From Paracoccus denitrificans (GTDB lineage Bacteria > Pseudomonadota > Alphaproteobacteria > Rhodobacterales > Rhodobacteraceae), in assembly GCA_005768755.1 (NCBI GenBank), contig VAFL01000011.1, positions 36,832-100,831 of the forward strand: a DNA stretch of 64,000 nt, read 5' to 3'. The notes beneath the pieces were generated by a model, which was given only the letters and a program-made list of their open reading frames with translations, had not been told where the DNA came from and made no database searches. The position numbers and the translations under genes were made by a program. Shown one piece after another: positions 37,147 through 46,297 of this stretch (within the stretch, counting starts at the first letter, position 1; each line of letters opens with the position of its first letter).

Positions 37147-38154
37147 ATGCTGAGCTTTCTTCTCCGACGGTTGGGAACCTTCATTCCGACCTTCATCGGC
37201 GTGACCATTATCGCCTTCGCCTTCATCCGACTGCTGCCCGGTGACCCGATCCTGCTTCTGGCGGGCGAGCGTGGCGTCAGCCCCGAAAGATACGAGCAAT
37301 TGCGCCAGCAATTTGGCTTCGATCAGCCGATCTGGAAGCAATATCTCGACTATGTCGCGGGCATCATGCAGGGCGATCTGGGTATCTCTTTCTCGACCAA
37401 GCGGCCGGTTCTGGACGAATTCATGGCGCTGTTTCCCGCGACGGTCGAACTTGGCCTTTGCGCCATCATCCTGGCGACGCTGATCGGGATTCCGGCGGGC
37501 GTCATCGCCGCCGTCAATCGCGGCAAGTTCTTTGATCAGGCGCTTATGTCGTCTGCCCTTGTAGGCTATTCGATGCCGATTTTCTGGTGGGCGCTGCTGC
37601 TGATCATCGTCTTTTCCGGCACGCTTGGATGGACGCCGGTCTCGGGCCGCATCGGGCTGCAGTATTTCTTCGACACACCGACCGGTTTCATGCTGATCGA
37701 CAGCCTTCTTTCTGGTCAGTCTGGGGCATTCCGCTCGGCCGTGTCGCATCTGATCCTTCCGACCATTGCGCTGGCGACGATCCCGCTGGCCGTGATTGCA
37801 CGCCAGACACGTTCCGCGATGCTGGAAGTGCTGGGCGAAGACTATGTCCGCACCGCCCGCGCCAAAGGCATGACACCGCTGCGCGTCAACGGCGTTCATG
37901 CACTGCGCAACGCATTGATCCCGGTTGTCACCGTCATCGGTCTCTCGGTCGGCACGCTGCTGGCAGGTGCGATTTTGACAGAGACCATCTTTTCCTGGCC
38001 GGGTATCGGCAAATGGATGGTCGATTCGATCTTTCGACGTGACTATCAGGCCGTCCAGGGCGGCCTGTTGCTGATCGCGCTTGTCGTGATGGTGGTCAAT
38101 CTCATCGTTGATGTCCTTTACGGCTTCATCAACCCCAAGATCAGGAAGGGCTGA
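37147..38154 (+). CDS. dppB: Dipeptide ABC transporter permease DppB
   Basis: 335 residues with about six membrane helices. Start MLSFLLRRLGTFIPTFIG, the GDPILLLAGERGVSPERYEQL block and GDLGISF match DppB. The EAA loop for the ATPases is EDYVRTARAKGMTPLRV. It pairs with DppC; four bases separate the two genes. Confidence 0.95.
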   Translation: MLSFLLRRLGTFIPTFIGVTIIAFAFIRLLPGDPILLLAGERGVSPERYEQLRQQFGFDQPIWKQYLDYVAGIMQGDLGISFSTKRPVLDEFMALFPATVELGLCAIILATLIGIPAGVIAAVNRGKFFDQALMSSALVGYSMPIFWWALLLIIVFSGTLGWTPVSGRIGLQYFFDTPTGFMLIDSLLSGQSGAFRSAVSHLILPTIALATIPLAVIARQTRSAMLEVLGEDYVRTARAKGMTPLRVNGVHALRNALIPVVTVIGLSVGTLLAGAILTETIFSWPGIGKWMVDSIFRRDYQAVQGGLLLIALVVMVVNLIVDVLYGFINPKIRKG

Positions 38155-38157
38155 TAC

Positions 38158-39069
38158 ATGACGGATTCCGCCAGCCATCCCGCCAGCGCGACAGTCCCGA
38201 CCGCGCCACCTTCGCGGTTTCGGGAATTCTGGAATTCTTTCAGCGAAAATCGCGGCGCGGTAATCGGATTTTACGTTTTCCTGGGCTTTCTGCTGATTGC
38301 GGCCTTCGCGCCGCTGATCGCGCCTTATGCACCTGACACACAGTATCGCGACGCGCAGCTGGTGCCGCCCTTCTGGCAGGAGGGCGGGTCCACGCGCTTC
38401 CTGCTGGGCACCGATGCGGTTGGCCGGGACCTGTTGTCGCGCCTGATCTTTGGTGCGCGTTTCAGCTTCTTCATCGGTCTTCTGGTCGTCACCTTGGCCA
38501 CGTTGCTGGGGGTGCTTCTGGGCGTCATCGCGGGCTTCGCGCCGAACTGGCTGGATACGCTTATCATGCGACTGATGGATATTGTGCTGTCATTTCCAAG
38601 CCTGCTTCTGGCCCTTGTGCTGGTGGCAATTCTGGGCCCCAGCCTGATCAACGCGATGATCGCCATCGCCATCGTTCTGCAACCCCATTTCGTGCGCCTG
38701 ACCCGCGCCGCCGTGCTGAACGAAAGATCCAAGGATTATGTCATCGCCGCGCGCGTGGCTGGCGGCCGGCCTTTGCGGATCATGTTCCGCACCGTGTTGC
38801 CGAACTGTCTGGCGCCGATCATCGTGCAGGCGGCGCTGTCCTTCTCGACCGCTATTCTTGATACTGCAGCGCTTGGCTTTCTGGGCATGGGCGCGCAGCC
38901 GCCGACGCCGGAATGGGGGACGATGCTGGCTGAGGCACGCGAATTCATCCTCAGCGCGTGGTGGGTCGTGACCTTCCCCGGCCTGTGCATCCTGATCACC
39001 GTTCTGGCAATCAATCTTATGGGCGACGGCCTGCGCGACGCGCTTGACCCGAAACTGAAGCGGAGCTGA
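38158..39069 (+). CDS. dppC: Dipeptide ABC transporter permease DppC
   Basis: 303 residues with an N-terminal cytoplasmic tail (OppC_N type), six membrane helices and the EAA loop KDYVIAARVAGGRPLRIM. LLGTDAVGRDLLSRLIFGARFS, split over 85-105, is typical. GCTGATAC lies before the ATG; ribosome site is weak, consistent with coupling to dppB. Confidence 0.95.
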   Translation: MTDSASHPASATVPTAPPSRFREFWNSFSENRGAVIGFYVFLGFLLIAAFAPLIAPYAPDTQYRDAQLVPPFWQEGGSTRFLLGTDAVGRDLLSRLIFGARFSFFIGLLVVTLATLLGVLLGVIAGFAPNWLDTLIMRLMDIVLSFPSLLLALVLVAILGPSLINAMIAIAIVLQPHFVRLTRAAVLNERSKDYVIAARVAGGRPLRIMFRTVLPNCLAPIIVQAALSFSTAILDTAALGFLGMGAQPPTPEWGTMLAEAREFILSAWWVVTFPGLCILITVLAINLMGDGLRDALDPKLKRS

Positions 39070-39072
39070 GCC

Positions 39073-40062
39073 ATGTCCCTATTGGAAATACGCAACCTCA
39101 GCGTCGATTTCGCCACGCATTCCGGCCAGTTCCGCGCGGTCGACGGTGTCGATGTCACCGTCGATTATGGTGAGCTTTTGGCCATCGTGGGTGAATCGGG
39201 GTCCGGCAAGTCGGTTTCGATGCTGGCACTGATGGGCCTATTGCCCTGGACGGCCACCGTCACCGCTGACCGGATGACGTTTGACGGCCATGACCTGCGC
39301 AAGATCTCGGCCCGGTCACGGCGCAAGATCATCGGGAAGGACATCTCGATGATCTTCCAGGAACCGATGTCATCGCTGAACCCTGCCTTCACGATTGGAT
39401 GGCAGATCAAGGAAAGCCTGCGCAAGCACACGAACATGTCGCGCAGCCAGCGACAGGACCGTGCGGTTGAATTGATGCGCCAGGTCGGCATTCCTGCACC
39501 CGAAAAGCGGCTTCAGGCCTATCCTCACCAGCTGTCAGGCGGGATGAGCCAGCGCGCCATGATCGCCATGGCGCTGGCAAACAAGCCCAAACTGCTGATC
39601 GCGGATGAGCCGACGACGGCTCTGGATGTGACGATCCAGGCGCAGATCCTTGAGCTGCTGACCGAACTTCAGAAAACAACCGGCATGGCGCTTGTGCTGA
39701 TCACCCATGACATGGGCGTCGTCGCCGAGACCGTGCAGCGCGTTCAGGTTCAGTATGCCGGCCAGCGGGTCGAACTGCAGGAGGTCGAGGGCCTGTTCGA
39801 AGACCCCCATCATCCCTATACGGCCGCACTTCTTGCGGCCCTGCCCGAACGGGCGACCGAAAAGCGGCTGCCGACCATTCCGGGCGTGGTGCCCGGCCAG
39901 TTCGACCGCCCGCAGGGCTGCCTGTTCTCGCCGCGCTGCGCATTTGCCGATGCGCGGTGCATCGCGCAGCGCCCGGTGCCCGCGGGCGCTGACCTGGGTC
40001 ACGCCCTTTGTCACTATCCGCTGATCCAAGGTCAGCCCACCGGCAAGGAGACCGCCGCATGA
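39073..40062 (+). CDS. dppD: Dipeptide ABC transporter ATPase DppD
   Basis: 329 residues. Walker A GESGSGKS (about 37-44), Q-loop FQEPMSSLNP, signature LSGGMSQR, Walker B LLIADEPTTALD, and the oligopeptide-type C-terminal domain with GCLFSPRC and three further cysteines (FADARC, HALC), which in the family can hold an iron-sulfur cluster. Overlaps dppF by ATGA. Confidence 0.95.
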   Translation: MSLLEIRNLSVDFATHSGQFRAVDGVDVTVDYGELLAIVGESGSGKSVSMLALMGLLPWTATVTADRMTFDGHDLRKISARSRRKIIGKDISMIFQEPMSSLNPAFTIGWQIKESLRKHTNMSRSQRQDRAVELMRQVGIPAPEKRLQAYPHQLSGGMSQRAMIAMALANKPKLLIADEPTTALDVTIQAQILELLTELQKTTGMALVLITHDMGVVAETVQRVQVQYAGQRVELQEVEGLFEDPHHPYTAALLAALPERATEKRLPTIPGVVPGQFDRPQGCLFSPRCAFADARCIAQRPVPAGADLGHALCHYPLIQGQPTGKETAA

Positions 40063-41048
40063 GCAGCGAACCGATCCTTATCGCCAAGAACCTGAAACGT
40101 CATTACGACGTGAAAGGTGGCTTCATGAAACCCAATGCCGTCGTGCGCGCGCTTGATGGCGCGGATTTCACGCTGACGCCCGGCAAGACGCTGGCGGTCG
40201 TGGGCGAATCCGGGTCCGGGAAATCGACGCTGGCCCGCGTCGTGACGATGATAGAGCCCGCGACCGAGGGCGAGTTGTCGATCGGCGGGCGCCGGATCGG
40301 CCCGGAAGGTGCCAGCCGTGACCGCGACCTGCGCGCGATGGTCCAGATCGTGTTTCAGGACCCTTACGGCAGTCTCAACCCGCGCCAGACCATCGGTCAG
40401 ACGCTGATGGAGCCGCTGCTGCTGAACCGCCCCGAGATCAAGTCGGACGAACGTGAAAATCGCGCCCGCGACATGCTGGCGATGGTCGGGCTGCGCCCCG
40501 AACATTTCGACCGCTATCCGCACATGTTCTCGGGCGGGCAGCGCCAGCGTGTCGCCGTCGCGCGCGCCCTGATGCTGGAGCCGAAGATCCTTGTGCTGGA
40601 CGAACCTGTCAGCGCCCTGGATCTGTCCATTCAAAGCCAGGTGCTGAACCTGCTGATGGAATTGCAGGAGCGGATGGACCTTGCCTATCTGTTCATCAGC
40701 CATGACCTGTCCGTCGTGCGCCATATCGCCGACGAGGTGCTGGTCCTGTATCTTGGTCAGCCGGTCGAGATTGGCCCGAAACAGGTGATGTTCGACGCAC
40801 CCCGTCACCCTTACACCAAGGCGCTGCTTTCGGCGACGCCGGTGGCCGATCCGGCGCTGCGCAAGGAACGGATCAAGCTGACGGGCGAACTTCCCTCGCC
40901 GATGAACAAGCCGGATGGCTGTTCATTCAACCCTCGCTGCTGGCGGCGGCAGGATATCTGCACCAAGGTCGAGCCGGAGCTGGAGGGGCAGGGGCATTGC
41001 TTCGCGTGCCACAACCCGATCCCCCTGGACGAAACGGAAGCGGCCTGA
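40059..41048 (+). CDS. dppF: Dipeptide ABC transporter ATPase DppF
   Basis: 329 residues. Walker A GESGSGKST, Q-loop FQDPYGSLNPR, signature FSGGQRQR, Walker B ILVLDEPVSALD, and the C-terminal PDGCSFNPRCWRRQDIC cysteine block. The in-frame start at 40008 is inside dppD and not conserved. Last gene of the dpp operon; trkH follows three bases after its stop. Confidence 0.95.
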   Translation: MSSEPILIAKNLKRHYDVKGGFMKPNAVVRALDGADFTLTPGKTLAVVGESGSGKSTLARVVTMIEPATEGELSIGGRRIGPEGASRDRDLRAMVQIVFQDPYGSLNPRQTIGQTLMEPLLLNRPEIKSDERENRARDMLAMVGLRPEHFDRYPHMFSGGQRQRVAVARALMLEPKILVLDEPVSALDLSIQSQVLNLLMELQERMDLAYLFISHDLSVVRHIADEVLVLYLGQPVEIGPKQVMFDAPRHPYTKALLSATPVADPALRKERIKLTGELPSPMNKPDGCSFNPRCWRRQDICTKVEPELEGQGHCFACHNPIPLDETEAA

Positions 41049-41051
41049 GCG

Positions 41052-42563
41052 ATGGCCGCGCCCGTTTCCAGAATCCGCCCCAAACGGAAGGATAGGGCGC
41101 GCCAATCGGCGTTGATCGACATTCGCCCCGTCGCCCATATAATTGGCCGGATCACCTTCGCCCTTGGGGCAATGATGATCTTCCCGACGCTGATCGATTA
41201 CGCTGCAGGCGATCCAAACTGGCTGCGCATGGCGCAGTCGATGCTTATTGTCACGGTGCTCAGCGCGCTGATCGTGGCCGCAACCCATTCCGCCCCGCGC
41301 GGACTGACGATCGAGCAGAGCTTTCTGCTGACATCGGGACTGTGGCTGATCCTTCCGCTGGCAGGTGCGCTGCCGTTGATGATCGGTGCGCCGCATCTGA
41401 CATTCACCGATGCAATGTTCGAATCCATGTCCGGGCTGACGACGACCGGCACCACGGTGATCGTGCAGTTGGACAGTCTGCCGCCCGGCGCGAATATGTG
41501 GCGCGCCATCCTGCAATGGTCGGGTGGGCTGGGAATCGTGGTTGTTGCCATGGTTTTTCTGCCGGTCATGAAGGTCGGGGGGATGCAGTTCTTCCGCTCT
41601 GAAGGGTTTGACACGCTTGGCAAGGTCCTGCCGCGCGCAGGTCAGATCGCGGCAGAGATGACCTGGATCTATCTTGGAATTACCGTGGCCTGCACGTTGC
41701 TTTACATGGTCACGGGCATGAATTTCTATGATGCGGTTCTACACGCGCTGACGACCTGCTCGACGGGCGGTTTTTCGAATTACGATGCCAGCTTCGGGAC
41801 GTTCATCGGGCCCGCGGAATGGGTGTCATCGCTGTTCATGGTGCTTGCGTCTATCCCCTTCGTTCGCATGATCCAGGCCACGCGCGGGAACTTTCAACCG
41901 CTGTGGCGTGACAGCCAGATCCGTGCCTATCTGCGTTATATCTTCTATGCCGTCGCGATCATCGTGCTGTATCGGCTGGCCTATATTCACCAGACAGCCG
42001 ACCCGTGGGAGGTGCTGCGCGAAACCACCTTCAACGTGATCACCATCTTCTCGGGTACGGGCTTTGCGTCGACCAACGTCCTGCTGTGGGGGCATCTGCC
42101 TTTCGCCCTGCTTTTCTGCGTGGCATTGATTGGGGGATGCACCGGATCGACCGGTTGTTCGGTGAAAATCTTCCGCTATCAGGTGCTGTTTCAGGCGGTG
42201 CGCGCGCAAATCAAGCGGATGCAGTCGCCACACCGCCTGTATCCGCTGCGCCTTGCCGGCAAGCGGCTGGATCAGGAGGTGGTCAATTCGGTCATGGCCT
42301 TCTTTACCATGTTCGTTTTGACCTTCGGGCTTCTGATCGTCGGCTTGGCGATGACGGGGCTGCATCCGAAAACCGCGCTGACCGGCGCCTGGACCGCCAT
42401 CGCGAATGTCGGGCCGGTCTGGGGCCCTGAAGTCACCAGCAACGGCAGCATCAACCGTTTCCCTGAGCTTGCGAAATGGCTGATGACCTTCGGCATGTAT
42501 CTGGGTCGCCTGGAACTGGTCAGCGTCTTCGTGCTGCTGTTGCCGCGCTTCTGGCGCAACTAG
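41052..42563 (+). CDS. trkH: TrkH-family potassium uptake channel subunit
   Basis: 503 residues with many membrane helices. Selectivity-filter loops of the TrkH type are visible: SGLTTTGTTV, TTCSTGGFSNYD, SGTGFAS and ANVGPVW, each with the conserved glycine. TrkH works with cytoplasmic TrkA, whose gene is not in the window. It follows dppF by three bases and could be read through from the dpp operon, though the functions are unrelated. Confidence 0.93.
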   Translation: MAAPVSRIRPKRKDRARQSALIDIRPVAHIIGRITFALGAMMIFPTLIDYAAGDPNWLRMAQSMLIVTVLSALIVAATHSAPRGLTIEQSFLLTSGLWLILPLAGALPLMIGAPHLTFTDAMFESMSGLTTTGTTVIVQLDSLPPGANMWRAILQWSGGLGIVVVAMVFLPVMKVGGMQFFRSEGFDTLGKVLPRAGQIAAEMTWIYLGITVACTLLYMVTGMNFYDAVLHALTTCSTGGFSNYDASFGTFIGPAEWVSSLFMVLASIPFVRMIQATRGNFQPLWRDSQIRAYLRYIFYAVAIIVLYRLAYIHQTADPWEVLRETTFNVITIFSGTGFASTNVLLWGHLPFALLFCVALIGGCTGSTGCSVKIFRYQVLFQAVRAQIKRMQSPHRLYPLRLAGKRLDQEVVNSVMAFFTMFVLTFGLLIVGLAMTGLHPKTALTGAWTAIANVGPVWGPEVTSNGSINRFPELAKWLMTFGMYLGRLELVSVFVLLLPRFWRN

Positions 42564-42566
42564 CGC

Positions 42567-42592
42567 TGTGGCCGGGCGTTTCCGGCCACAGA
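42567..42592. terminator. Hairpin between convergent trkH and the SPOR-like gene
   Basis: CTGTGGCCGG (42567-42576) and CCGGCCACAG (42583-42592), a perfect ten-pair stem with a six-base loop. No T-run on either strand, so it may act as a Rho-helped or bidirectional 3' end. Confidence 0.5.
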
Positions 42593-42600
42593 TGACGCGA

Positions 42601-44028
42601 TCAGTTTGCGGCGGGCGTTTCCGGCAGGCTGGAATCCGGTGTTTCGCCGGCGCCCGCTTCTGTCGGGTCGCCTGCCGCGACCTCGCTGTCCACAGTCTGG
42701 CGTTCGGCTGCACTTGGCTGGCTTCGGGTGAAGCTGTCGGCAATCTCGGCGGCGATGCGTGGTGCGTTCGCGGCATCCCCGACCGGCCAGATCAGGACCC
42801 AGCCCTCGACATGTCCGTCCGCGACACGCGATTCAGAACGTCCGATATGTGTCTCGTTCTGCCCGCTCAACACGGCGCGGCCGTTGCTGATCTGACGATC
42901 CGGCGCGGGCACCCAGCCGAGCGCGGTCACCAGCCCGGTCAGATCGGTCATCTCCTGTTGGCCGCCGGGGGTGGAAAACAGGATCAGCGCCGCGCCGGAT
43001 TCGTCTTTCGGGCCATAGATCGACAACGCGCGGTCATTGCGTTCGTGCCGGATCATACCCGTAGGTGCGGTCAGCGACAGTCCGGTATGGTCGTCATTCA
43101 GTGTCTCCAGCCCCATGTCCTGTCGCCATTCGTCACGTTCTTCGGCAAGGCGCAGCAGCGCAAGGGCCGGATCGGCGGCCTCGCGCTGCGAGGCAACGGC
43201 GGCGGCGATGGCGCTGCGGGTCTTGGGGCCGGTCTGTCCGTCGACCTCTCCATCATAAAATCCCGCCCAGATCAGCAGATCCTGTATGTCAGCGATCGGT
43301 GGCATGTCCGGCAGTTTCTCGGGATTCTCCGGCCAGTCGGGTGCCGTGCCGGGGGTTACGCCTTCGCCCATTTCGGGCTGGGGCGTGATCATTGCGTCAT
43401 CCGGGATGGCCTTGCCATTCTTCAGCGCCGCCAGCCATTGATCCGCCGCCGCTTCGGACAAGGGACCGGCTGCAATGGCGAACCAGCCATTCGGCATTTC
43501 CCAAAGCCCGGCCTCGGGGATGGACTGGCGCCATCTTGTCAGTGCACCATCCGCTTCTGCGCGGCTTTGAAACGCCTCCAGCCGAATGAATTGGTCGGGG
43601 GCAGGGGGTTCCACCACAATGGGTTCGGGCGCAGTGACCCCTGCGGTCGAGGCACCCGCCGCGTCGGGGGCAGCTTCAATGATGCTTGCCCCGCCGGTCT
43701 GATCGACCCCTGCATCGGGCAGGGCCGTGGCGTCCACACCGGCCGCTGGTGTCAGCAGGCTGTCGGCGGGAATGCTGCGCGCCTGCTTGAGTGCTGCCAT
43801 CTGCGCCTCGGCCGCTTCGCGCGGAAGCGGTCCAAAGCCAATGGCGGTCCATGTCTCGCCAAGCGGGAAGATTACCGCAGGCAGCCCGGTCACGCGCGAT
43901 TGCCAGTCCTCGGCGGCCGCAATCGCCGCGTCATTGCCGCGCTTGGCTTCGACCCGGATAAACACATCCTCGGCGGCTGCCAGCCCCGGAAACGCCGCGC
44001 TCAGCAGCAGAATGGCAAGTGGTTTCAT
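42601..44028 (-). CDS. Periplasmic protein with two SPOR-like repeats and a peptidoglycan-binding domain
   Basis: 475 residues with a signal peptide (1-19, ending LAAA). Two related repeats (about 21-93 and 146-215) share FIRxEA, a W in the middle, a Gly-Pro-Leu turn and a SIP/AIPDD-type end, like SPOR domains, joined by an Ala/Pro-rich linker. Residues 241-280 resemble a PG_binding_1 fold (DIQDLLIWAGFYDGEVDGQTGPKT). The last 190 residues are a globular domain I do not recognise. Probably a cell-wall-associated protein. The ATG at 44028 has AGGGAAA upstream; an in-frame ATG 15 bases earlier is possible. Confidence 0.7.
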   Translation of the reverse strand: MKPLAILLLSAAFPGLAAAEDVFIRVEAKRGNDAAIAAAEDWQSRVTGLPAVIFPLGETWTAIGFGPLPREAAEAQMAALKQARSIPADSLLTPAAGVDATALPDAGVDQTGGASIIEAAPDAAGASTAGVTAPEPIVVEPPAPDQFIRLEAFQSRAEADGALTRWRQSIPEAGLWEMPNGWFAIAAGPLSEAAADQWLAALKNGKAIPDDAMITPQPEMGEGVTPGTAPDWPENPEKLPDMPPIADIQDLLIWAGFYDGEVDGQTGPKTRSAIAAAVASQREAADPALALLRLAEERDEWRQDMGLETLNDDHTGLSLTAPTGMIRHERNDRALSIYGPKDESGAALILFSTPGGQQEMTDLTGLVTALGWVPAPDRQISNGRAVLSGQNETHIGRSESRVADGHVEGWVLIWPVGDAANAPRIAAEIADSFTRSQPSAAERQTVDSEVAAGDPTEAGAGETPDSSLPETPAAN

Positions 44029-44140
44029 GATTTTCCCTGTCATCTTCTTTTTCTGCCTCGACCCGGTCCGATTGACCATGCCTCGCGTCACGCCTAGAAC
44101 ACGCGCGAGTTCTGGCAGACATACGAAAAAGGATGCCCCA

Positions 44141-45073
44141 ATGACCAGCCCCCGCAATGATGGAAAGCCGCGTTGTTTCCAGGATGTGATCCTGCGGCTT
44201 CAGAATCATTGGGCAAAGTCGGGCTGCGCGATCCTGCAGCCTTACGATATGGAGGTCGGCGCCGGCACCTTCCACCCCGCGACGACCCTGCGCAGCCTTG
44301 GCCCGCGCCCTTGGGCCGCGGCCTATGTCCAGCCCTCGCGCCGCCCCACCGATGGGCGCTACGGCGAAAACCCGAACCGGTTGCAGCACTATTATCAGTA
44401 TCAGGTCATCATCAAACCCTCGCCCCCCGATCTGCAGGACCTGTATCTGGACAGCCTGCGGGCCATCGGTCTGGACCCGATGGCCCATGACGTCCGCTTC
44501 GTCGAAGACGACTGGGAATCCCCGACGCTCGGCGCCTGGGGACTTGGCTGGGAAGTCTGGTGTGACGGAATGGAGGTCAGCCAGTTCACCTATTTCCAGC
44601 AGGTCGCGGGCTATGACTGCCATCCCGTCTCGGGCGAGCTGACTTACGGGCTGGAACGTCTGGCGATGTATGTGCTGGGCGCGGAGCATGTCATGGACAT
44701 GCCCTTCAACGATCCCGACAGCCCGATACCGCTGACATATGGCGACATCTTCATGCAGGCCGAGCGTGAATATTCCCGCTGGAATTTCGACATCGCCGAC
44801 ACCGCGATGCTGTTCCAGCATTTCAAGGATGCCGAGGCAGAGTGCGAACGCATCGTCAGCGCCGCGCCCGAAGATGACGCGGGACGCGCGATCCTGATGG
44901 CGCAGCCGGCCTATGATCAGGCCATCAAGGCCAGTCATCTGTTCAATCTGCTGGATGCGCGCGGTGTCATCTCGGTCACCGAACGTGCCGATTATATTCG
45001 CCGCGTTCGTGCGTTGACCAAGAAATGCGCCGACCTTTTCATGCAGACACCGCTGGGTCAGGCTGCAGAATGA
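44141..45073 (+). CDS. glyQ: Glycyl-tRNA synthetase alpha chain
   Basis: 310 residues. The class II catalytic subunit of the bacterial alpha2-beta2 enzyme: FQDVILRLQNHWAKSGCAILQPYDMEVGAGT split over 11-41, RPTDGRYGENPNRLQHYYQ and YGLERLAMY. AAAAAGGA lies seven bases before the ATG. The stop overlaps the next start (ATGA). glyS follows two genes later. Confidence 0.98.
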   Translation: MTSPRNDGKPRCFQDVILRLQNHWAKSGCAILQPYDMEVGAGTFHPATTLRSLGPRPWAAAYVQPSRRPTDGRYGENPNRLQHYYQYQVIIKPSPPDLQDLYLDSLRAIGLDPMAHDVRFVEDDWESPTLGAWGLGWEVWCDGMEVSQFTYFQQVAGYDCHPVSGELTYGLERLAMYVLGAEHVMDMPFNDPDSPIPLTYGDIFMQAEREYSRWNFDIADTAMLFQHFKDAEAECERIVSAAPEDDAGRAILMAQPAYDQAIKASHLFNLLDARGVISVTERADYIRRVRALTKKCADLFMQTPLGQAAE

Positions 45074-45543
45074 ATTGGGGGAGGGTCGCGGTTGTTGCGC
45101 TGATCGGCTCTGCGCTCGCTGCCGGTGCGGGCGTGTGGTATACGCAGAACTACGCCTATTACGATGAAATCGACCCCGCGACAGTTGCCCTGACCGTTGT
45201 CGTGGACGGCGCGCCTGTGGCGCTGGAGGCGACGGATATCCGCGCCATTGACGCCGACAGCGCCCCCCATCGGTGGCGTGTCTGCGCCCGGTTGACGGCA
45301 CCCCTGCCAGAAGGGGCAGAACCGTTTTCAATTGCCGCACCAACCTATGGGCCCGGCTGGTTTGACTGCTTCGATGCCGATCAGATCGGGCATGATCTGG
45401 AATCCGGTGCGGCATTGGCCTATCTGGCACAGACAGAAGTTCACCCCGATGTCGACCGTGTGCTTGCTGTCTATCCCGACGGTCAGGTGTTCGGCTGGCA
45501 TCAGATCAATGACAAGACGCCTGAACGCGGCGTGATGGATTAA
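45070..45543 (+). CDS. DUF6446-type membrane-anchored protein between glyQ and glyS
   Basis: 157 residues with an N-terminal membrane anchor or signal segment (5-25) followed by a globular part with APHRWRVCARL and WFDCFDADQIG, containing two cysteines. Rhodobacterales commonly have a small protein of this type right after glyQ (recalled as DUF6446). Function unknown. ATGA overlap with glyQ shows translational coupling. Confidence 0.75.
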   Translation: MNWGRVAVVALIGSALAAGAGVWYTQNYAYYDEIDPATVALTVVVDGAPVALEATDIRAIDADSAPHRWRVCARLTAPLPEGAEPFSIAAPTYGPGWFDCFDADQIGHDLESGAALAYLAQTEVHPDVDRVLAVYPDGQVFGWHQINDKTPERGVMD

Positions 45544-45572
45544 GCCAGGCGACCAGGGCTCGGAGAGGGATG

Positions 45573-46265
45573 ATGACAGAAAAAAAGCTCGGCAAGTTCA
45601 AGCAGGCCATTGTGGACGCGAAGGCGCGCGCCGGCGACGAAAAGATCGCTGAAGACGGTTTCGTGCTGTATCAATACCCCGATTATGACACCTATAAAGA
45701 GGTGCAGGTCGCGGGCAACAAGGCCAAGCTTGGCGCGCAATTCGTCAAGCAGTCGCATGTGAGGATCCTGTCGGACTACCTGAAACAGCAGCTTGGAACG
45801 GTCGGCTTCGGGATCTGTCAGGGCACGCGCCGTGGTGCTGAACAGGCATGGTTCCGTGAAGAACTGGGCGGAAGCGCCGAGGTGATCGGGACCGAGATTT
45901 CCGATACGGCCAGCCAGTTCCCCAATACCGTGCAATGGGATTTCCATGACATCAATCCAGACTGGTCGGGGCGTGCCGATTTTGTCTATTCGAACTCGTG
46001 GGACCATGCGTTTGACCCGGCCAAGGCCTTCGGGGCATGGATCGATGCGCTACGCCCCGGCGGGCTGATGTTGCTGGACTACACCAAGGGCCAAAGCCCG
46101 GAGGCCGCAAATCCGCTTGACCCGTTCGGAATCGCGCTGCCACGGCTGGTCGCGTTGATCGAGGAAAATTTTAGCGATCATGGTCAGCTTCTGCCTGGAC
46201 TCGACACCCGCAAGACCAACAAGGAATATCGCGCGATTACTGTCGTATTCCAGAAAAATGCCTGA
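45573..46265 (+). CDS. Class I SAM-dependent methyltransferase-like protein
   Basis: 230 residues. Residues 76-90 hold a motif I variant (GFGICQGTRRG) followed by an acidic E108 in VIGTEIS, DFVYSNSWDHAFDP as a motif IV region, and LRPGGLMLLDY as post-motif. This order fits a Rossmann methyltransferase of the FkbM/UbiE-like layout, but the glycine motif is unusual. Substrate unknown. Two adjacent ATGs exist (45570, 45573); the second is better spaced from GGAG. It lies in the glyQ-glyS unit, so a role in translation or tRNA is possible but only inferred. Confidence 0.65.
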   Translation: MTEKKLGKFKQAIVDAKARAGDEKIAEDGFVLYQYPDYDTYKEVQVAGNKAKLGAQFVKQSHVRILSDYLKQQLGTVGFGICQGTRRGAEQAWFREELGGSAEVIGTEISDTASQFPNTVQWDFHDINPDWSGRADFVYSNSWDHAFDPAKAFGAWIDALRPGGLMLLDYTKGQSPEAANPLDPFGIALPRLVALIEENFSDHGQLLPGLDTRKTNKEYRAITVVFQKNA

Positions 46266-46297
46266 ACTCTCGCTTCTGCGATGAAACGGAAGAACCT

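Noticed and set aside
42568..44097. Long plus-strand frame opposite the SPOR-like gene
   Set aside because: The minus-strand frame has a signal peptide and repeat structure; the plus-strand frame is Arg/Gly/Gln-rich as in GC shadow frames.
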